From: Dickeya undicola
GTDB lineage: Bacteria > Pseudomonadota > Gammaproteobacteria > Enterobacterales > Enterobacteriaceae
Assembly: GCF_000784735.1 (NCBI RefSeq)
Contig: NZ_JSYG01000022.1
Span: 124,001-188,000 of the forward strand
DNA length: 64,000 nt
Reading direction: 5' to 3'
Under the pieces are notes generated by a model, which ran no database searches, was not told the origin of the DNA, and saw nothing but the letters and a program-made list of their open reading frames with translations. A program made the position numbers and the translations under genes. Positions 35,568-45,164 of the stretch are shown one piece after another (position 1 is the stretch's first letter; every line of letters begins with the position of its first letter).

Positions 35568-36004
35568 GTCAGTATCGCCTGAATCTATTTATCCCACCTG
35601 AACACGCCCGGCGGCTGGACGAGCTGGCGACCCGAAAAGGGGTCTCGAAATCCTCCATTGTCGCGGCTGCTCTGGCCACCTGGCTGTCGCCGGATGCGGG
35701 AGGGCAACGGGACATCCTCCTGAGCCGGCGACTGGATCAGCTGTCACGCCAGTTTGGGCGGCTGGAGCGCGATCAAACCATTCAGATTGAAACGCTGGCG
35801 TTGTTTATCCGCTACTACCTGACCGTCAGCCCGCCAGTGGCTGACGCCCATCAAGATGCCGCCAACGCACAAGGCCGTGCGCGTTTCGGGCAGTTTGTTG
35901 AGCAACTGGGCCGCCACTTGCTGCGCGGACACAGTCTGGTGCAAGACGTCTGTCGGGAACTTCAGCCCGACACGGCAGACGAGACGACGCAGGAGATGCC
36001 ATGA
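35564..36004 (+). CDS. ribbon-helix-helix (CopG-like) protein
   Basis: 146 residues. The N-terminus YRLNLFIPPEHARRLDELAT followed by KGVSKSSIVAAALATWL is a ribbon-helix-helix domain. In ICEs with this gene order a CopG-family protein always sits between traG and trbB and is thought to regulate the operon or act at oriT. Four-base overlaps on both sides. Confidence 0.88.
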   Translation: MSQYRLNLFIPPEHARRLDELATRKGVSKSSIVAAALATWLSPDAGGQRDILLSRRLDQLSRQFGRLERDQTIQIETLALFIRYYLTVSPPVADAHQDAANAQGRARFGQFVEQLGRHLLRGHSLVQDVCRELQPDTADETTQEMP

Positions 36005-37011
36005 GCAACATATCTGCGGACGATACGATGTGTGCATCCCGTACGCGCCACCGACATATGCTGTACAGCGCACTGGGGCCACTGATTGCGGCAGCACTGG
36101 ACGATCCCGATGTGGTGGAGATCATGCTTAATCCAGACTGCACCTTGTGGGTGGATCGGTTGTCCACCGGCCTTGCTCCGCTGGAGAGGGGGATGTCTGC
36201 TGCCGAGGGGGAACGCATCATCCGACTGGTGGCGGCCCATGTCGGTACCGAGGTGCATCGCCACCGGCCGCTGCTGACGGCGGAATTGCCGGAGACCGGT
36301 GAACGCTTTGAAGGCATACTGCCGCCGGCAGCGCCTGGACCGGCGTTTGCCTTGCGTAAGCGCGCCGTCGGCGTGATCCCGCTGGCGCGCTATGTCGCCG
36401 ACGGGATGATGACCGCCGCGCAGGCCGGGGTGCTGCGTCAGGCGGTACGTGAGCGACAAAACATTCTGATTGCCGGGGGCACCAGTACCGGGAAAACCAC
36501 ACTTGCCAACGCTCTGCTGGCCGAGATTGCCGAGACCGGCGATCGGGTGCTAGTGCTGGAAGACACCGTGGAGTTGCAATGTGTGGCACGCGATCAGGTG
36601 CCCCTGCGTACCCGGCCGGGTGTGGTGAGCATGGCCGAACTGGTGCGTACCACGCTGCGGTTGCGCCCTGATCGCGTCATCGTCGGTGAAGTCCGTGGCG
36701 GCGAGGCGCTGGACCTGCTCAAGGTCTGGGGAACCGGTCACCCCGGCGGGATAGCCACCCTGCATGCGGGGTCTGCGCTGGGGGCATTGTTGCGGCTGGA
36801 ACAACTGATCCTCGAAGTGGCGATCACCCCGCCCCGGGCGCTGATCGCTGACACCATCCACCTGATCGTACACCTGACCGGGCGTGGGCAGGCACGCCGT
36901 ATCGCCTCGCTGGTCCGGGTGACCGGCTTTGACGGCACGCACTACCAGCTCAGTAACCTTAGTTCTCCCGGTCCTGTGATATCGACACCCTCACCCGGAG
37001 GCTCATCATGA
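36001..37011 (+). CDS. trbB: conjugal transfer ATPase TrbB (VirB11)
   Basis: 336 residues. VirB11-like hexameric ATPase with Walker A IAGGTSTGKTTLANALLAEI, Asp box VLEDTVELQ, Walker B RVIVGEVRGGEALDLLKVW and His box GHPGGIATLHAGS. It powers pilus biogenesis at the cytoplasmic face. ATGA overlaps with copG and trbC neighbours. Confidence 0.96.
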   Translation: MSNISADDTMCASRTRHRHMLYSALGPLIAAALDDPDVVEIMLNPDCTLWVDRLSTGLAPLERGMSAAEGERIIRLVAAHVGTEVHRHRPLLTAELPETGERFEGILPPAAPGPAFALRKRAVGVIPLARYVADGMMTAAQAGVLRQAVRERQNILIAGGTSTGKTTLANALLAEIAETGDRVLVLEDTVELQCVARDQVPLRTRPGVVSMAELVRTTLRLRPDRVIVGEVRGGEALDLLKVWGTGHPGGIATLHAGSALGALLRLEQLILEVAITPPRALIADTIHLIVHLTGRGQARRIASLVRVTGFDGTHYQLSNLSSPGPVISTPSPGGSS

Positions 37012-37355
37012 TGCTCCCGTTTACTCTTCGCTTTTCCGACTGCTGGCTCGTTCGACGTAGTCTGCCCGGAGCCGCACTGGCCGTCAGCCTGTTGTGGGGG
37101 CTGACGGCCTACGCCAGTGGCTCAAGTATGCCATGGGAGTCGCCGCTGCAGTCGATCCTGGAATCCATACAGGGGCCGGTGGCGCGCATTATCGCGGTCA
37201 TCATCATTATCACCACCGGGCTGGCGCTGGCCTTTGGCGATACCTCGGGCGGATTTCGCAAGTTGATCCAGATCGTGTTTGGGCTGTCGATTGCCTTTGC
37301 CGCCTCATCGTTCTTTTTGTCGTTTTTCAGCTTTGCCGGCGGGGCGGTGGTATGA
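37008..37355 (+). CDS. trbC: pilin TrbC (VirB2)
   Basis: 115 residues. A cleavable N-terminal segment ending in TAYASG, then two hydrophobic helices (ARIIAVIIIITTGLALAFG and IVFGLSIAFAASSFFLSFF) as in prepilin. In RP4 the pilin is trimmed and cyclised by TraF, present at 17545. Overlaps trbB and trbD by four bases each. Confidence 0.93.
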   Translation: MMLPFTLRFSDCWLVRRSLPGAALAVSLLWGLTAYASGSSMPWESPLQSILESIQGPVARIIAVIIIITTGLALAFGDTSGGFRKLIQIVFGLSIAFAASSFFLSFFSFAGGAVV

Positions 37356-37624
37356 GTGACGAATACACGATGTTACCCGGTTTTGACGTACCGCTGCACC
37401 GCTCGCTGACCGAGCCGATCCTACTGGGGGGCGCACCGCGCACGGTGGCGATTGCCAATGGCACGCTGGCCGCCGCCGTCGGGCTGGGGTTACAGCTGTG
37501 GCTGCCGGGGCTGGTGCTGTGGGTGGTTGGGCATACGCTGGCAGTATGGGGCGCGCGGGAGGATCCGCAGTTCATGACGGTGTTTGCCCGGCATATCCGC
37601 CACCCGTCGCTGCTGGATGTCTGA
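37352..37624 (+). CDS. trbD: TrbD (VirB3)
   Basis: 90 residues from the ATG at 37352. VirB3 pattern: short N-terminus FDVPLHRSLTEPILLGGAPR, two closely spaced hydrophobic helices, and a C-terminal REDPQFMTVFARHIRHP. Inner-membrane part of the channel; partner of TrbE. Confidence 0.93.
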   Translation: MSDEYTMLPGFDVPLHRSLTEPILLGGAPRTVAIANGTLAAAVGLGLQLWLPGLVLWVVGHTLAVWGAREDPQFMTVFARHIRHPSLLDV

Positions 37625-37634
37625 GTGGCGTACC

Positions 37635-40085
37635 ATGCTGAACCTTGCCGAATACCGTCAGCGCCCAGCCTTACTGGCCGACTGGCTGCCGTGGGCTGGG
37701 CTGGTGGCACCCGGTGTAGTGCTGAACAAGGATGGGTCGTTTCAGCGCACCGCCCGGTTTCGTGGGCCGGATCTGGACAGTGCCACCCCCGGCGAACTGA
37801 TCGCCACAGCTGCCCGCCTGAATAACGCCTTGCGCCGTCTCGGCAGCAACTGGGCGTTGTTTACCGACGCCGAACGGCGACCTGCCGCCGCGTATCCGCA
37901 TTCCCGCTTCCCCGAGGCGCTCTCTTGGCTGGTGGACGAAGAGCGGCGTGCTGCGTTTCAGGTGGAGGGGGGCCATTTTGACAGCCTGTACCACCTCACC
38001 CTGTGGTATCTGCCGCCGGAGGACGCGCAGTCACGTACGGTGGCCTGGTTATACGAGAACACCCCGTCGGGGCGTGTGGACTGGCGGGAACGGCTCACGG
38101 CCTTTGTGGCGGAGACCGATCGCCTGTCTGACCTGATGACCGGCGTCATGCCAGAGCTCATCTGGCTGGATGACAGTCAGACGCTGACCTACCTGCATGG
38201 CACGGTATCGACTCGGCATTACCGGCTTAGCGTGCCGGCGGTGCCGTTCCATCTGGATGCCTTGCTGGCCGACAGCCCGATGACGGGCGGAGTAGCCCCG
38301 ATGCTGGGCGACCAACACCTGCGGACGATCACGGTGCGGGGATTTCCGTCTTCCACTTGGCCGGGCATGTTGGACGACCTGAACCGGCTGGGGTTTTCCT
38401 ACCGCTGGTCGGTGCGTTTTCTGTTCATGGACAAGGCGGAGGCGGAGAAAGCGCTGGCCCGCCTGCGCCGACAGTGGTTTGTGAAACGGAAAAACGTGGC
38501 GACGCTGCTGCGCGAAACCGTGTTCCAGCAGGAAAGTCCACTAGTGGATAACGATGCCGGCAACAAGGCGGCCGATGCCGATGCAGCGTTACAGGCGCTG
38601 GGCAGCGATCAGGCGGCGTTTGGTTACGTCACCACCACCGTGACCGTATTGGCCGATGAGGCGGAGGACGCGGAGGAAAAACGGCGCCAGACCGAGCAGG
38701 TGATTCAGGGGCGGGGCTTCGTGACCTGTCCGGAGCGGCTGAACGCAGTGGACGCCTGGTTGTCGTCGGTGCCCGGCCAGGTGTATGCCAATGTGCGTCA
38801 GCCGATCATTTCCACCCTCAATCTGGCGCACCTGATCCCGCTGTCGGCGGTCTGGGCTGGGCCGGAGAACAATGCTCACCTTGACGGGCCGCCACTTATC
38901 GTGACCCGGACCGATGGCGCCACGCCGTTTCGGCTGGTGACGCACATTGGCGACGTGGGGCATACGCTGGTGGTGGGGCCCACCGGGATGGGCAAATCGG
39001 TGCTGCTGGCCATGCTGGCGATGCAGTTTCGCCGCTATCCCGGCTCGCGTGTATTTCTTTTTGATGTTGGCCGCTCGTTGCGGGCCACTACGCTGGGGCT
39101 GGGGGGCGAGCATTATGATTTGGGGGCTGACGGGGCGATTGCGTTTCAGCCGCTGGCCCGGATCGATCAGGCGGGCTGGCGGCGCTGGGCGGCAGAATGG
39201 GTAGTGGGGCGCATCCGGCAGGAGGGCGTGAACGTGGGGCCGGAGGAGAAGGCCGCCATTTGGTCGGCGCTGGACAGCCTGGCAGGTGCACCGGTTGAAC
39301 AGCGTACCCTGACCGGCCTGTCGGTCCTGTTGCAGTCGCTGGCGTTGCGTCAGGCACTGGCACCGTATGTGCTGGGTGGGGCATACGGCAACCTGCTGGA
39401 TGCCGATCAGGAGCGGCTGGGAGACGCTGATGTGCAGTGCTTTGAAATGGAGGCGCTGATGCCCAGCAAGGCAGCGGTACTGGCGGTGCTTGAATACCTG
39501 TTCGTCCGGCTGGAAACCCGTTTTGACGGCGCGCCGACGCTGTTGATCCTGGATGAATCCTGGCTGTTTCTTGATGAACCGGTTTTTGCGGCGCGTATCC
39601 GGCAGTGGCTCAAGACACTGCGCAAGAAAAACGTCAGTGTGATATTCGCCACCCAATCGCTGGCGGATATCCAACGCTCTGCCCTGGCACCGGCCATCAT
39701 CGAAAGTTGCCTCAGCCGGATTTTCCTGCCCAATCCACAGGCCAGCGAACCCCAGATCCGGGTCATCTATGAAGGGTTTGGTCTTAACGCCCGGCAGATA
39801 GCTATGCTGGCTGCCGCAGAGCCCAAACGGGATTACTACTACCAGTCCCGACAGGGCAACCGCCGGTTCGATCTCGATCTGGGGCCGGTGGCTCTGGCGT
39901 TTGCCGCGGCGGCCTCACCACAGAGTCAGCGCGATATAGAGCGCCTGCTGGCACAGGACCCTCGTCCAGATTTCACCAGCGCCTGGTTGCGTCACCAGGG
40001 GCTGGCGTGGGCGGCCGACCTGCTGCCGGGGTTTACTCCAGCGGCGCAGCCGATTTCCTCTCCACCGTGCAGGGGGACACCGTGA
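37635..40085 (+). CDS. trbE: TrbE ATPase (VirB4)
   Basis: 816 residues from the ATG at 37635 (MLNLAEYRQRPALLADWLPW), the usual TrbE beginning; an ATG at 37617 overlapping trbD is an alternative. Walker A VVGPTGMGKSVLLAML, Walker B TLLILDESWLFLDEP and the sensor segment FATQSLADIQRS. Largest ATPase of the type IV channel. Its stop overlaps the trbJ ATG (TGATG). Confidence 0.95.
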   Translation: MLNLAEYRQRPALLADWLPWAGLVAPGVVLNKDGSFQRTARFRGPDLDSATPGELIATAARLNNALRRLGSNWALFTDAERRPAAAYPHSRFPEALSWLVDEERRAAFQVEGGHFDSLYHLTLWYLPPEDAQSRTVAWLYENTPSGRVDWRERLTAFVAETDRLSDLMTGVMPELIWLDDSQTLTYLHGTVSTRHYRLSVPAVPFHLDALLADSPMTGGVAPMLGDQHLRTITVRGFPSSTWPGMLDDLNRLGFSYRWSVRFLFMDKAEAEKALARLRRQWFVKRKNVATLLRETVFQQESPLVDNDAGNKAADADAALQALGSDQAAFGYVTTTVTVLADEAEDAEEKRRQTEQVIQGRGFVTCPERLNAVDAWLSSVPGQVYANVRQPIISTLNLAHLIPLSAVWAGPENNAHLDGPPLIVTRTDGATPFRLVTHIGDVGHTLVVGPTGMGKSVLLAMLAMQFRRYPGSRVFLFDVGRSLRATTLGLGGEHYDLGADGAIAFQPLARIDQAGWRRWAAEWVVGRIRQEGVNVGPEEKAAIWSALDSLAGAPVEQRTLTGLSVLLQSLALRQALAPYVLGGAYGNLLDADQERLGDADVQCFEMEALMPSKAAVLAVLEYLFVRLETRFDGAPTLLILDESWLFLDEPVFAARIRQWLKTLRKKNVSVIFATQSLADIQRSALAPAIIESCLSRIFLPNPQASEPQIRVIYEGFGLNARQIAMLAAAEPKRDYYYQSRQGNRRFDLDLGPVALAFAAAASPQSQRDIERLLAQDPRPDFTSAWLRHQGLAWAADLLPGFTPAAQPISSPPCRGTP

Positions 40086-40816
40086 TGAAAACTGTGTGGC
40101 TTGTCATCCTGCTGGCGTTGCTGCCGCTGCGTCCAGCGCAGGCACTGACGGTATTTGATCCTGCCAACTATGCGCAGAACACGCTGAGCGCTGCCCGGGC
40201 ATTGGATCAGATCAACAATCAGGTCATCCAGTTGCAGAACGAGGCGCAGATGCTGATTTATCAGGCCCGCAACCTGACTCGTCTGCCATTCACGGTAACC
40301 GATCAACTGCGCACCACGCTGGCGGGCACAGACCGGTTGATTGCCCAGGCGCGTGGCCTGGCCTATGAGGTGCAGCGCATGGACTCGGATTTTGCGCGGC
40401 TGTACCCCGAACAGTATGCCACCACGGTGGGCCACGATCGCCTGTATCAGGATGCCCGTACGCGCTGGGTCAACACGCTGGCAGGCTTGCATACCGCTTT
40501 GCAGATGCAGGCACAGATGGTGCAGAGCCTGTCGGCGGACGAAAGCACGCTGTCCGCGCTGGTCGGGCAGAGTCAGGCGGCCACCGGTGCCCTGCAGGCC
40601 ATGCAGGCGACAAACCAGTTGCTGGCGTTGCAGGCGAAACAAACGATGCAAGGCCAGCAGCTCCAGTTGACGCAGAACCGTGCGGTCGCGCTGGAGTTGG
40701 CGCGACAGGCTGCGGCGGTTGAACGCGGCCGGGAAATCACGCGACGTTTTCTGGGTACGGGAACCCCTTACACGCCGCAGCCAGTGAACTTTTACGGTAA
40801 GGACGGCGGTGAGTGA
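40085..40816 (+). CDS. trbJ: TrbJ (VirB5)
   Basis: 243 residues. Signal peptide ending RPAQA, mature start LTVFDPANYAQNTLSAARAL, then long coiled-coil helices. VirB5-like minor pilus component in the periplasm. The C-terminal RRFLGTGTPYTP matches the tail of the EexN-like protein at 33134. One-base overlaps with trbE and trbL. Confidence 0.93.
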   Translation: MKTVWLVILLALLPLRPAQALTVFDPANYAQNTLSAARALDQINNQVIQLQNEAQMLIYQARNLTRLPFTVTDQLRTTLAGTDRLIAQARGLAYEVQRMDSDFARLYPEQYATTVGHDRLYQDARTRWVNTLAGLHTALQMQAQMVQSLSADESTLSALVGQSQAATGALQAMQATNQLLALQAKQTMQGQQLQLTQNRAVALELARQAAAVERGREITRRFLGTGTPYTPQPVNFYGKDGGE

Positions 40817-41979
40817 TGGACGATGTGTCGGTGATTGACCGCTTCCTCGATACCTTTTCGACCTACATCGACTCTGGGTTTGGGCTGGTGCGCGGTGAAG
40901 TCTCCTTTCTGACCGCCACGCTGGTGGCGATCGACATGACGCTGGCGGGGTTGTACTGGGCGCTGTCACAGGCGGGCGGGCAGGGGGAAGACGTGATGGC
41001 ACGGCTGATCCGCAAGGTGCTCTATGTCGGCGCGTTTGCTTACATACTCAACAACTTCAACGGGCTGTCGGGCATAGTGTTTCGCTCATTTGCCGGGTTG
41101 GGCCTGCAGGCCGGTGGCGCGGCGCTGAGTCTGGCTACGTTTCTGCAGCCCGGGCGGTTAGCTAAAACCGGTATAGATACGGCTGCCCCTCTGCTGCATC
41201 AAATCGACCGCCTGAGTGGTTTCCCAGATGTGTTCATCAATATTGTGCCCGTCACCGTCATGCTGCTGGCCTGGTTGGTGGTGGTACTGAGTTTCTTCGC
41301 GCTGGCGATACAACTGTTCGTCACGTTGGTGGAGTTCCGGCTGACCACACTGGCGGGGTTTGTGCTGGTGCCGTTCGCACTGTGGAACAAGACGGCGTTT
41401 CTGGCAGAGAAAGTGCTGGGCAATGTGGTGGCTTCCGGTGTGAAGGTGCTGGTACTGGCAGTGATCGTGGGGATCGGCACTGGTCTGTTCGGTTCGCTGA
41501 CCCTGAACCCGGATGACCCTTCGTTGGATCAGGCGCTGGTCGCCATGCTGGCGTCGCTCGCACTGTTGGCACTGGGGATTTTCGGACCTGGCATTGCTAC
41601 CGGGTTGGTGAGCGGTGCGCCGCAATTGGGAGCCGGAACGCTGGCTGGAACGGCGTTGGGAGTGGCCGGCGTCGCGGCGGGAACCAGCGCGCTGGCGGGG
41701 CGGATAGGCAGTGTGGTGGGTGCCGGGGCACGTCTGCTGCCGATGGCGTTACGCGGGCCACAAGCCAATACGACCCCGTCTGCTACCGGACAACCGGGGC
41801 GGGAGGCCGGTTCATCCGGTTCGTCAGCCACGGCACAGCCGGACTGGGCGAAGCGGCTGTATCGCCGTCAGCAACTGGCGCAAGCGGCGGGCACGGTGGC
41901 GCATACGTTGCGCAGTTCAGAGCACGGTGGCAGCAGCGGCGGCCCGACTCTGCGTGAGTCCGACCGGGAAGGGGGCTGA
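40816..41979 (+). CDS. trbL: TrbL (VirB6)
   Basis: 387 residues from the ATG at 40816 overlapping the trbJ stop; GTG at 40813 is possible. Multiple membrane helices, including VFINIVPVTVMLLAWLVVVL and FALAIQLFVTLVEFRLTTLA, and a Gly/Ala-rich, hydrophilic C-terminus. Polytopic inner-membrane channel protein. Confidence 0.94.
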   Translation: MDDVSVIDRFLDTFSTYIDSGFGLVRGEVSFLTATLVAIDMTLAGLYWALSQAGGQGEDVMARLIRKVLYVGAFAYILNNFNGLSGIVFRSFAGLGLQAGGAALSLATFLQPGRLAKTGIDTAAPLLHQIDRLSGFPDVFINIVPVTVMLLAWLVVVLSFFALAIQLFVTLVEFRLTTLAGFVLVPFALWNKTAFLAEKVLGNVVASGVKVLVLAVIVGIGTGLFGSLTLNPDDPSLDQALVAMLASLALLALGIFGPGIATGLVSGAPQLGAGTLAGTALGVAGVAAGTSALAGRIGSVVGAGARLLPMALRGPQANTTPSATGQPGREAGSSGSSATAQPDWAKRLYRRQQLAQAAGTVAHTLRSSEHGGSSGGPTLRESDREGG

Positions 41980-41981
41980 CC

Positions 41982-42686
41982 ATGCGTTTTCGGCGACCGC
42001 AGGTGCACTATGGCGAAACACCATCCCCCGCCACACCGTATCAGGCAGCCGCCGAGGTGTGGGATACCCGCATCGGCACTGCTCGGGTGCAAGCCAGGAA
42101 CTGGCGACTGATGGCCTTTGGCTGTCTGCTGCTGGCGTTGCTGATGGCGGTCGGTCTGATCTGGCGGGCGATGCAATCGGCCCTCGTCCCCTATGTGGTG
42201 GAGGTGGAGAAATCCGGCGAGGTGCGGGCGGTGGCCCCGGCGGTGACGACGTACCAGCCCAGCGAGGCACAAATCGCCTACCATCTGGCGCGTTTTATCA
42301 CGCTGGTGCGTTCACTCTCGCTTGACCCGGTTGTGGTGCGGCAGAACTGGCTGGAGGCGTATGCCTATACCACCGATCAGGGTGCTGCGGTGCTCAACGC
42401 CTATGCCCGCGCCCAGGATCCCTTTAGCCGCATTGGTAACGAGTCTGTCACGGTGCAGATTGCCAGTGTGGTGCGCTCCAGCGATCGATCGTTTGAAGTG
42501 CGCTGGAGCGAACAACACTTTATCCACGGCACTCCGTCGGAGAGCGAACGCTGGACTGCCATGCTGACCGTTGTGCAGCACACGCCGCGTACCGAGCAGC
42601 AGTTACGGTTAAACCCGTTGGGCATTTATATCAACGGGTTGTCGTGGAGCCGGGAACTGGCGATGCCGGAAGGCGGTCAGCCATGA
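41982..42686 (+). CDS. trbF: TrbF (VirB8)
   Basis: 234 residues. The N-terminus (TPYQAAAEVWDTRIGTARVQ) leads into one membrane helix (LMAFGCLLLALLMAVGLIW) and a periplasmic VirB8 domain (VVRQNWLEAYAYTTDQGAA). Assembly factor of the core complex. Overlaps trbG by four bases. Confidence 0.95.
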   Translation: MRFRRPQVHYGETPSPATPYQAAAEVWDTRIGTARVQARNWRLMAFGCLLLALLMAVGLIWRAMQSALVPYVVEVEKSGEVRAVAPAVTTYQPSEAQIAYHLARFITLVRSLSLDPVVVRQNWLEAYAYTTDQGAAVLNAYARAQDPFSRIGNESVTVQIASVVRSSDRSFEVRWSEQHFIHGTPSESERWTAMLTVVQHTPRTEQQLRLNPLGIYINGLSWSRELAMPEGGQP

Positions 42687-43564
42687 GAACGTGGTGGTAT
42701 TACGGTTCTGCCTGTTACTTGATACTGGTGCTGACAGGGTGTCACGGTATGGGAAACCGGCCACCGGTTATCGATCTGGATGAGCCTGTTCCGATGCCAC
42801 CGGCCTCTATAGTGGTGGGGAAGGGGGAGAACGGAGCGCCCGGACGAATGGGGAGCGAACTGTCGGGTAGTAATAACTGGCGCGTTGCAGATAACAGCGA
42901 CCTGTCGTCCTGGCGTTATACCGAGGGGACGATGTATCGGCTTTATACGGCACCGGAGCGCGTCACTGTGATTGCCCTGCAACCGGGTGAAACACTGACA
43001 AATGTGGCGGCCGGTGATACGGCTCGCTGGATTGTCGGTGATACCACCAGCGGCTCGGGCAGCGAACAGCGCGTCAATATCATGGTCAAGCCGGTGCGGG
43101 CCGGGCTGAAAACCAACCTGGTGATCACCACCAGCCGGCGGGTTTACCTGCTGCTGATGACCTCCGGCGGGACGCGCTGGATGGCGACGGTGTCATGGCA
43201 GTACCCAGCCGATCCGGCGTCGATACCTTCACCAGCCACATCGCTCCGGTCACCGGAAAGCGCGCTGGCACCTGGCAGGCTCCACTTTCGTTACGTTATC
43301 AGCGGTGATCGCCCGCCGTGGTGCCCCCGACAGGTGTTTGATGACGGGGAAAAGGTCTATATCCGGTTTCCGGCCGGTATCGCGCAGGGTGAACTGCCAC
43401 CGCTGTTCGTCATCGGTCCACAGGGGGACGGACAACTGGTGAATTACCGGTTCCAGCCGCCGTACTACGTGGTGGACCGGTTGTTCGGGGCGGCCGAGCT
43501 GCGACTGGGCAATGGCAGTGCCCAGGTGGTGCGCATTACGCGTACCGATGGACGGAGCCCGTGA
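42683..43564 (+). CDS. trbG: TrbG (VirB9) with lipoprotein signal
   Basis: 293 residues from the ATG at 42683. The signal ends in a lipobox LVLTGC, and the mature protein shows the VirB9 pattern YRLYTAPERVTVIALQPGE and, at the C-terminus, PPYYVVDRLFGAAELRLG. A lipobox on TrbG is notable: this set has no separate TrbH lipoprotein, so TrbG may do its own outer-membrane anchoring. Confidence 0.93.
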   Translation: MRTWWYYGSACYLILVLTGCHGMGNRPPVIDLDEPVPMPPASIVVGKGENGAPGRMGSELSGSNNWRVADNSDLSSWRYTEGTMYRLYTAPERVTVIALQPGETLTNVAAGDTARWIVGDTTSGSGSEQRVNIMVKPVRAGLKTNLVITTSRRVYLLLMTSGGTRWMATVSWQYPADPASIPSPATSLRSPESALAPGRLHFRYVISGDRPPWCPRQVFDDGEKVYIRFPAGIAQGELPPLFVIGPQGDGQLVNYRFQPPYYVVDRLFGAAELRLGNGSAQVVRITRTDGRSP

Positions 43565-44805
43565 ATATGCAACCGGAATCACAGGCGGATAGCACGCCAG
43601 CACCGTCAGAGAAAGTGGCCCCCGAGACACTGGCGCTGCGCAGCAGGCCACGCCCGGTGACCCGGCTGAATCGGCGATCGCTGTTCATCCTGACCGGCGG
43701 TTTGGCGCTGGCGGTGCTGGCAGCGACGCTGTGGGCATTACAGCGCCCGAGGCCGCATGATAACGGTGAACTGGCTGAACGTTATAACGTCGAGCGGGTG
43801 GCGAAAACCGAAGCACTAAGCCGGCTACCGGCGGATTACACCCGGTTGCCGACGAAACCTGCGGAGGTGGCACCTGTATTGGGGCCGCCGCTGCCGGGGG
43901 ATATGGGACCGCCCATGATCCGCGCCGCTAAGGCGGCCACACCATCCGGGCCAGATGCCTATGAATCGGCGAGTCAGGCACACCTGAAAGAAGCTGAAGA
44001 CGCTGCTGCCTCGCCGGTGTTCTTTCGTCGTGGCAGCCAGCCGGTACCACCGCCGGCGTCCACCAGCCCACCTCCAGCCCCGATTGCGGCTGACCCAATG
44101 GCCGAGCAGGGAGCGGTTTCCGGTATCCGGCAGGATCAGAAAGAGGCGTTCCTGCTCGGTGACATGACTGATACCCGAAATCACGGCGATCTGCGGCTAC
44201 CGGCTTCGCCTTATCAGGTGATGGCCGGAACAGTGATTGCAGGGGCGCTGGTGACCGGTATTCGTTCCGACCTGCCGGGGCCGGTGATCGCCACCGTCAC
44301 CGAACCGGTCTACGACAGCGCGACCGGACATTATCTGCTAATCCCGCAAGGCTCGCGCTTGCTGGGTAAATACAACAGCCAGGTCAGCTATGGGCAAAGC
44401 CGGGTTCAGGTGGTCTGGAACCGCGTTATCCTGCCGGATACATCGTCGCTGACGCTGGATAATCTGGCTGGTGCCGACCCGGCCGGTTACGTCGGGCTGG
44501 AAGATCAGGTGGACTGGCATTGGGATCGTGTGATTGCCGGCGCGGCGATGACCACACTACTGGGGGTGGGAGCCGAACTGGCTGCCCCGGAGAACCGACA
44601 GCATGGCGATCGCATTATTCTTGCCGGACGTGACAGTTTGCAGGATTCGGTCAGTCAGGCGGGACAAGAGCTCACCCGGCGTAACCTCGATATTCAGCCG
44701 ACACTAACCGAACGGCCAGGTCTGCCGGTTCGTATCATCGTCAACAGGGATTTGGTGTTAAGGCCGTATCAACCGCTGTTTTTTAATCAGGGAAGTGCAC
44801 GCTGA
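43561..44805 (+). CDS. trbI: TrbI (VirB10)
   Basis: 414 residues, GTG start overlapping the trbG stop (an ATG two codons later is possible). One membrane helix (LFILTGGLALAVLAATLWAL), a proline-rich periplasmic linker (PVPPPASTSPPPAP), and the VirB10 barrel with YQVMAGTVIAGALVTGI and LIPQGSRLLGKYNSQVSYGQ. Last gene of the trb cluster. Confidence 0.95.
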   Translation: MNMQPESQADSTPAPSEKVAPETLALRSRPRPVTRLNRRSLFILTGGLALAVLAATLWALQRPRPHDNGELAERYNVERVAKTEALSRLPADYTRLPTKPAEVAPVLGPPLPGDMGPPMIRAAKAATPSGPDAYESASQAHLKEAEDAAASPVFFRRGSQPVPPPASTSPPPAPIAADPMAEQGAVSGIRQDQKEAFLLGDMTDTRNHGDLRLPASPYQVMAGTVIAGALVTGIRSDLPGPVIATVTEPVYDSATGHYLLIPQGSRLLGKYNSQVSYGQSRVQVVWNRVILPDTSSLTLDNLAGADPAGYVGLEDQVDWHWDRVIAGAAMTTLLGVGAELAAPENRQHGDRIILAGRDSLQDSVSQAGQELTRRNLDIQPTLTERPGLPVRIIVNRDLVLRPYQPLFFNQGSAR

Positions 44806-44852
44806 ATGGGGTATGGACGAGAAGGAACGAAGCAGGGGCCCTGAATGGGCGT

Positions 44853-45164
44853 TTATCTGGAACGGTAGCGTGCCGACACATCCCGGGCGGTATGCAATAG
44901 CCGTAAGATATGTACGTCGCCGCTGTGGCGTTTCAGCGCATAGACCAAAATAAACGGCAGCCGGGCCAGCACCAGTTTACGCCGTTCTCCCGACTTCCCT
45001 ATGCTGACACCGGCTTCCGGGGTGGTTTCCAGCAACGCCACTGCGGCGGCGAATTTGTCATCGGTGGCATTGGCGACCTCCAGTCCCGCGTTCTGGTACA
45101 GGTAACGGTAAATGTCTTCGCGGTCAGCGATAGCTTGCCTTTCCCAGCGAACCGTTGCCGTCAC
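44853..45164 (-). CDS. RelE/ParE-family toxin
   Basis: 103 residues, GTG start overlapping the antitoxin stop (GTGA). The fold is shown by VRWERQAIADREDIYRYLYQ and by the end RLPFILVYALKRHSGDVHIL followed by RLLHTARD. RelE members cut mRNA and ParE members poison gyrase; which applies is not visible. The pair sits just after the trb operon and may stabilise the ICE. Confidence 0.88.
   Translation of the reverse strand: MTATVRWERQAIADREDIYRYLYQNAGLEVANATDDKFAAAVALLETTPEAGVSIGKSGERRKLVLARLPFILVYALKRHSGDVHILRLLHTARDVSARYRSR

Noticed and set aside
38589..39674. 361-residue minus-strand frame opposite trbE
   Set aside because: Shadow of the VirB4 ATPase gene.
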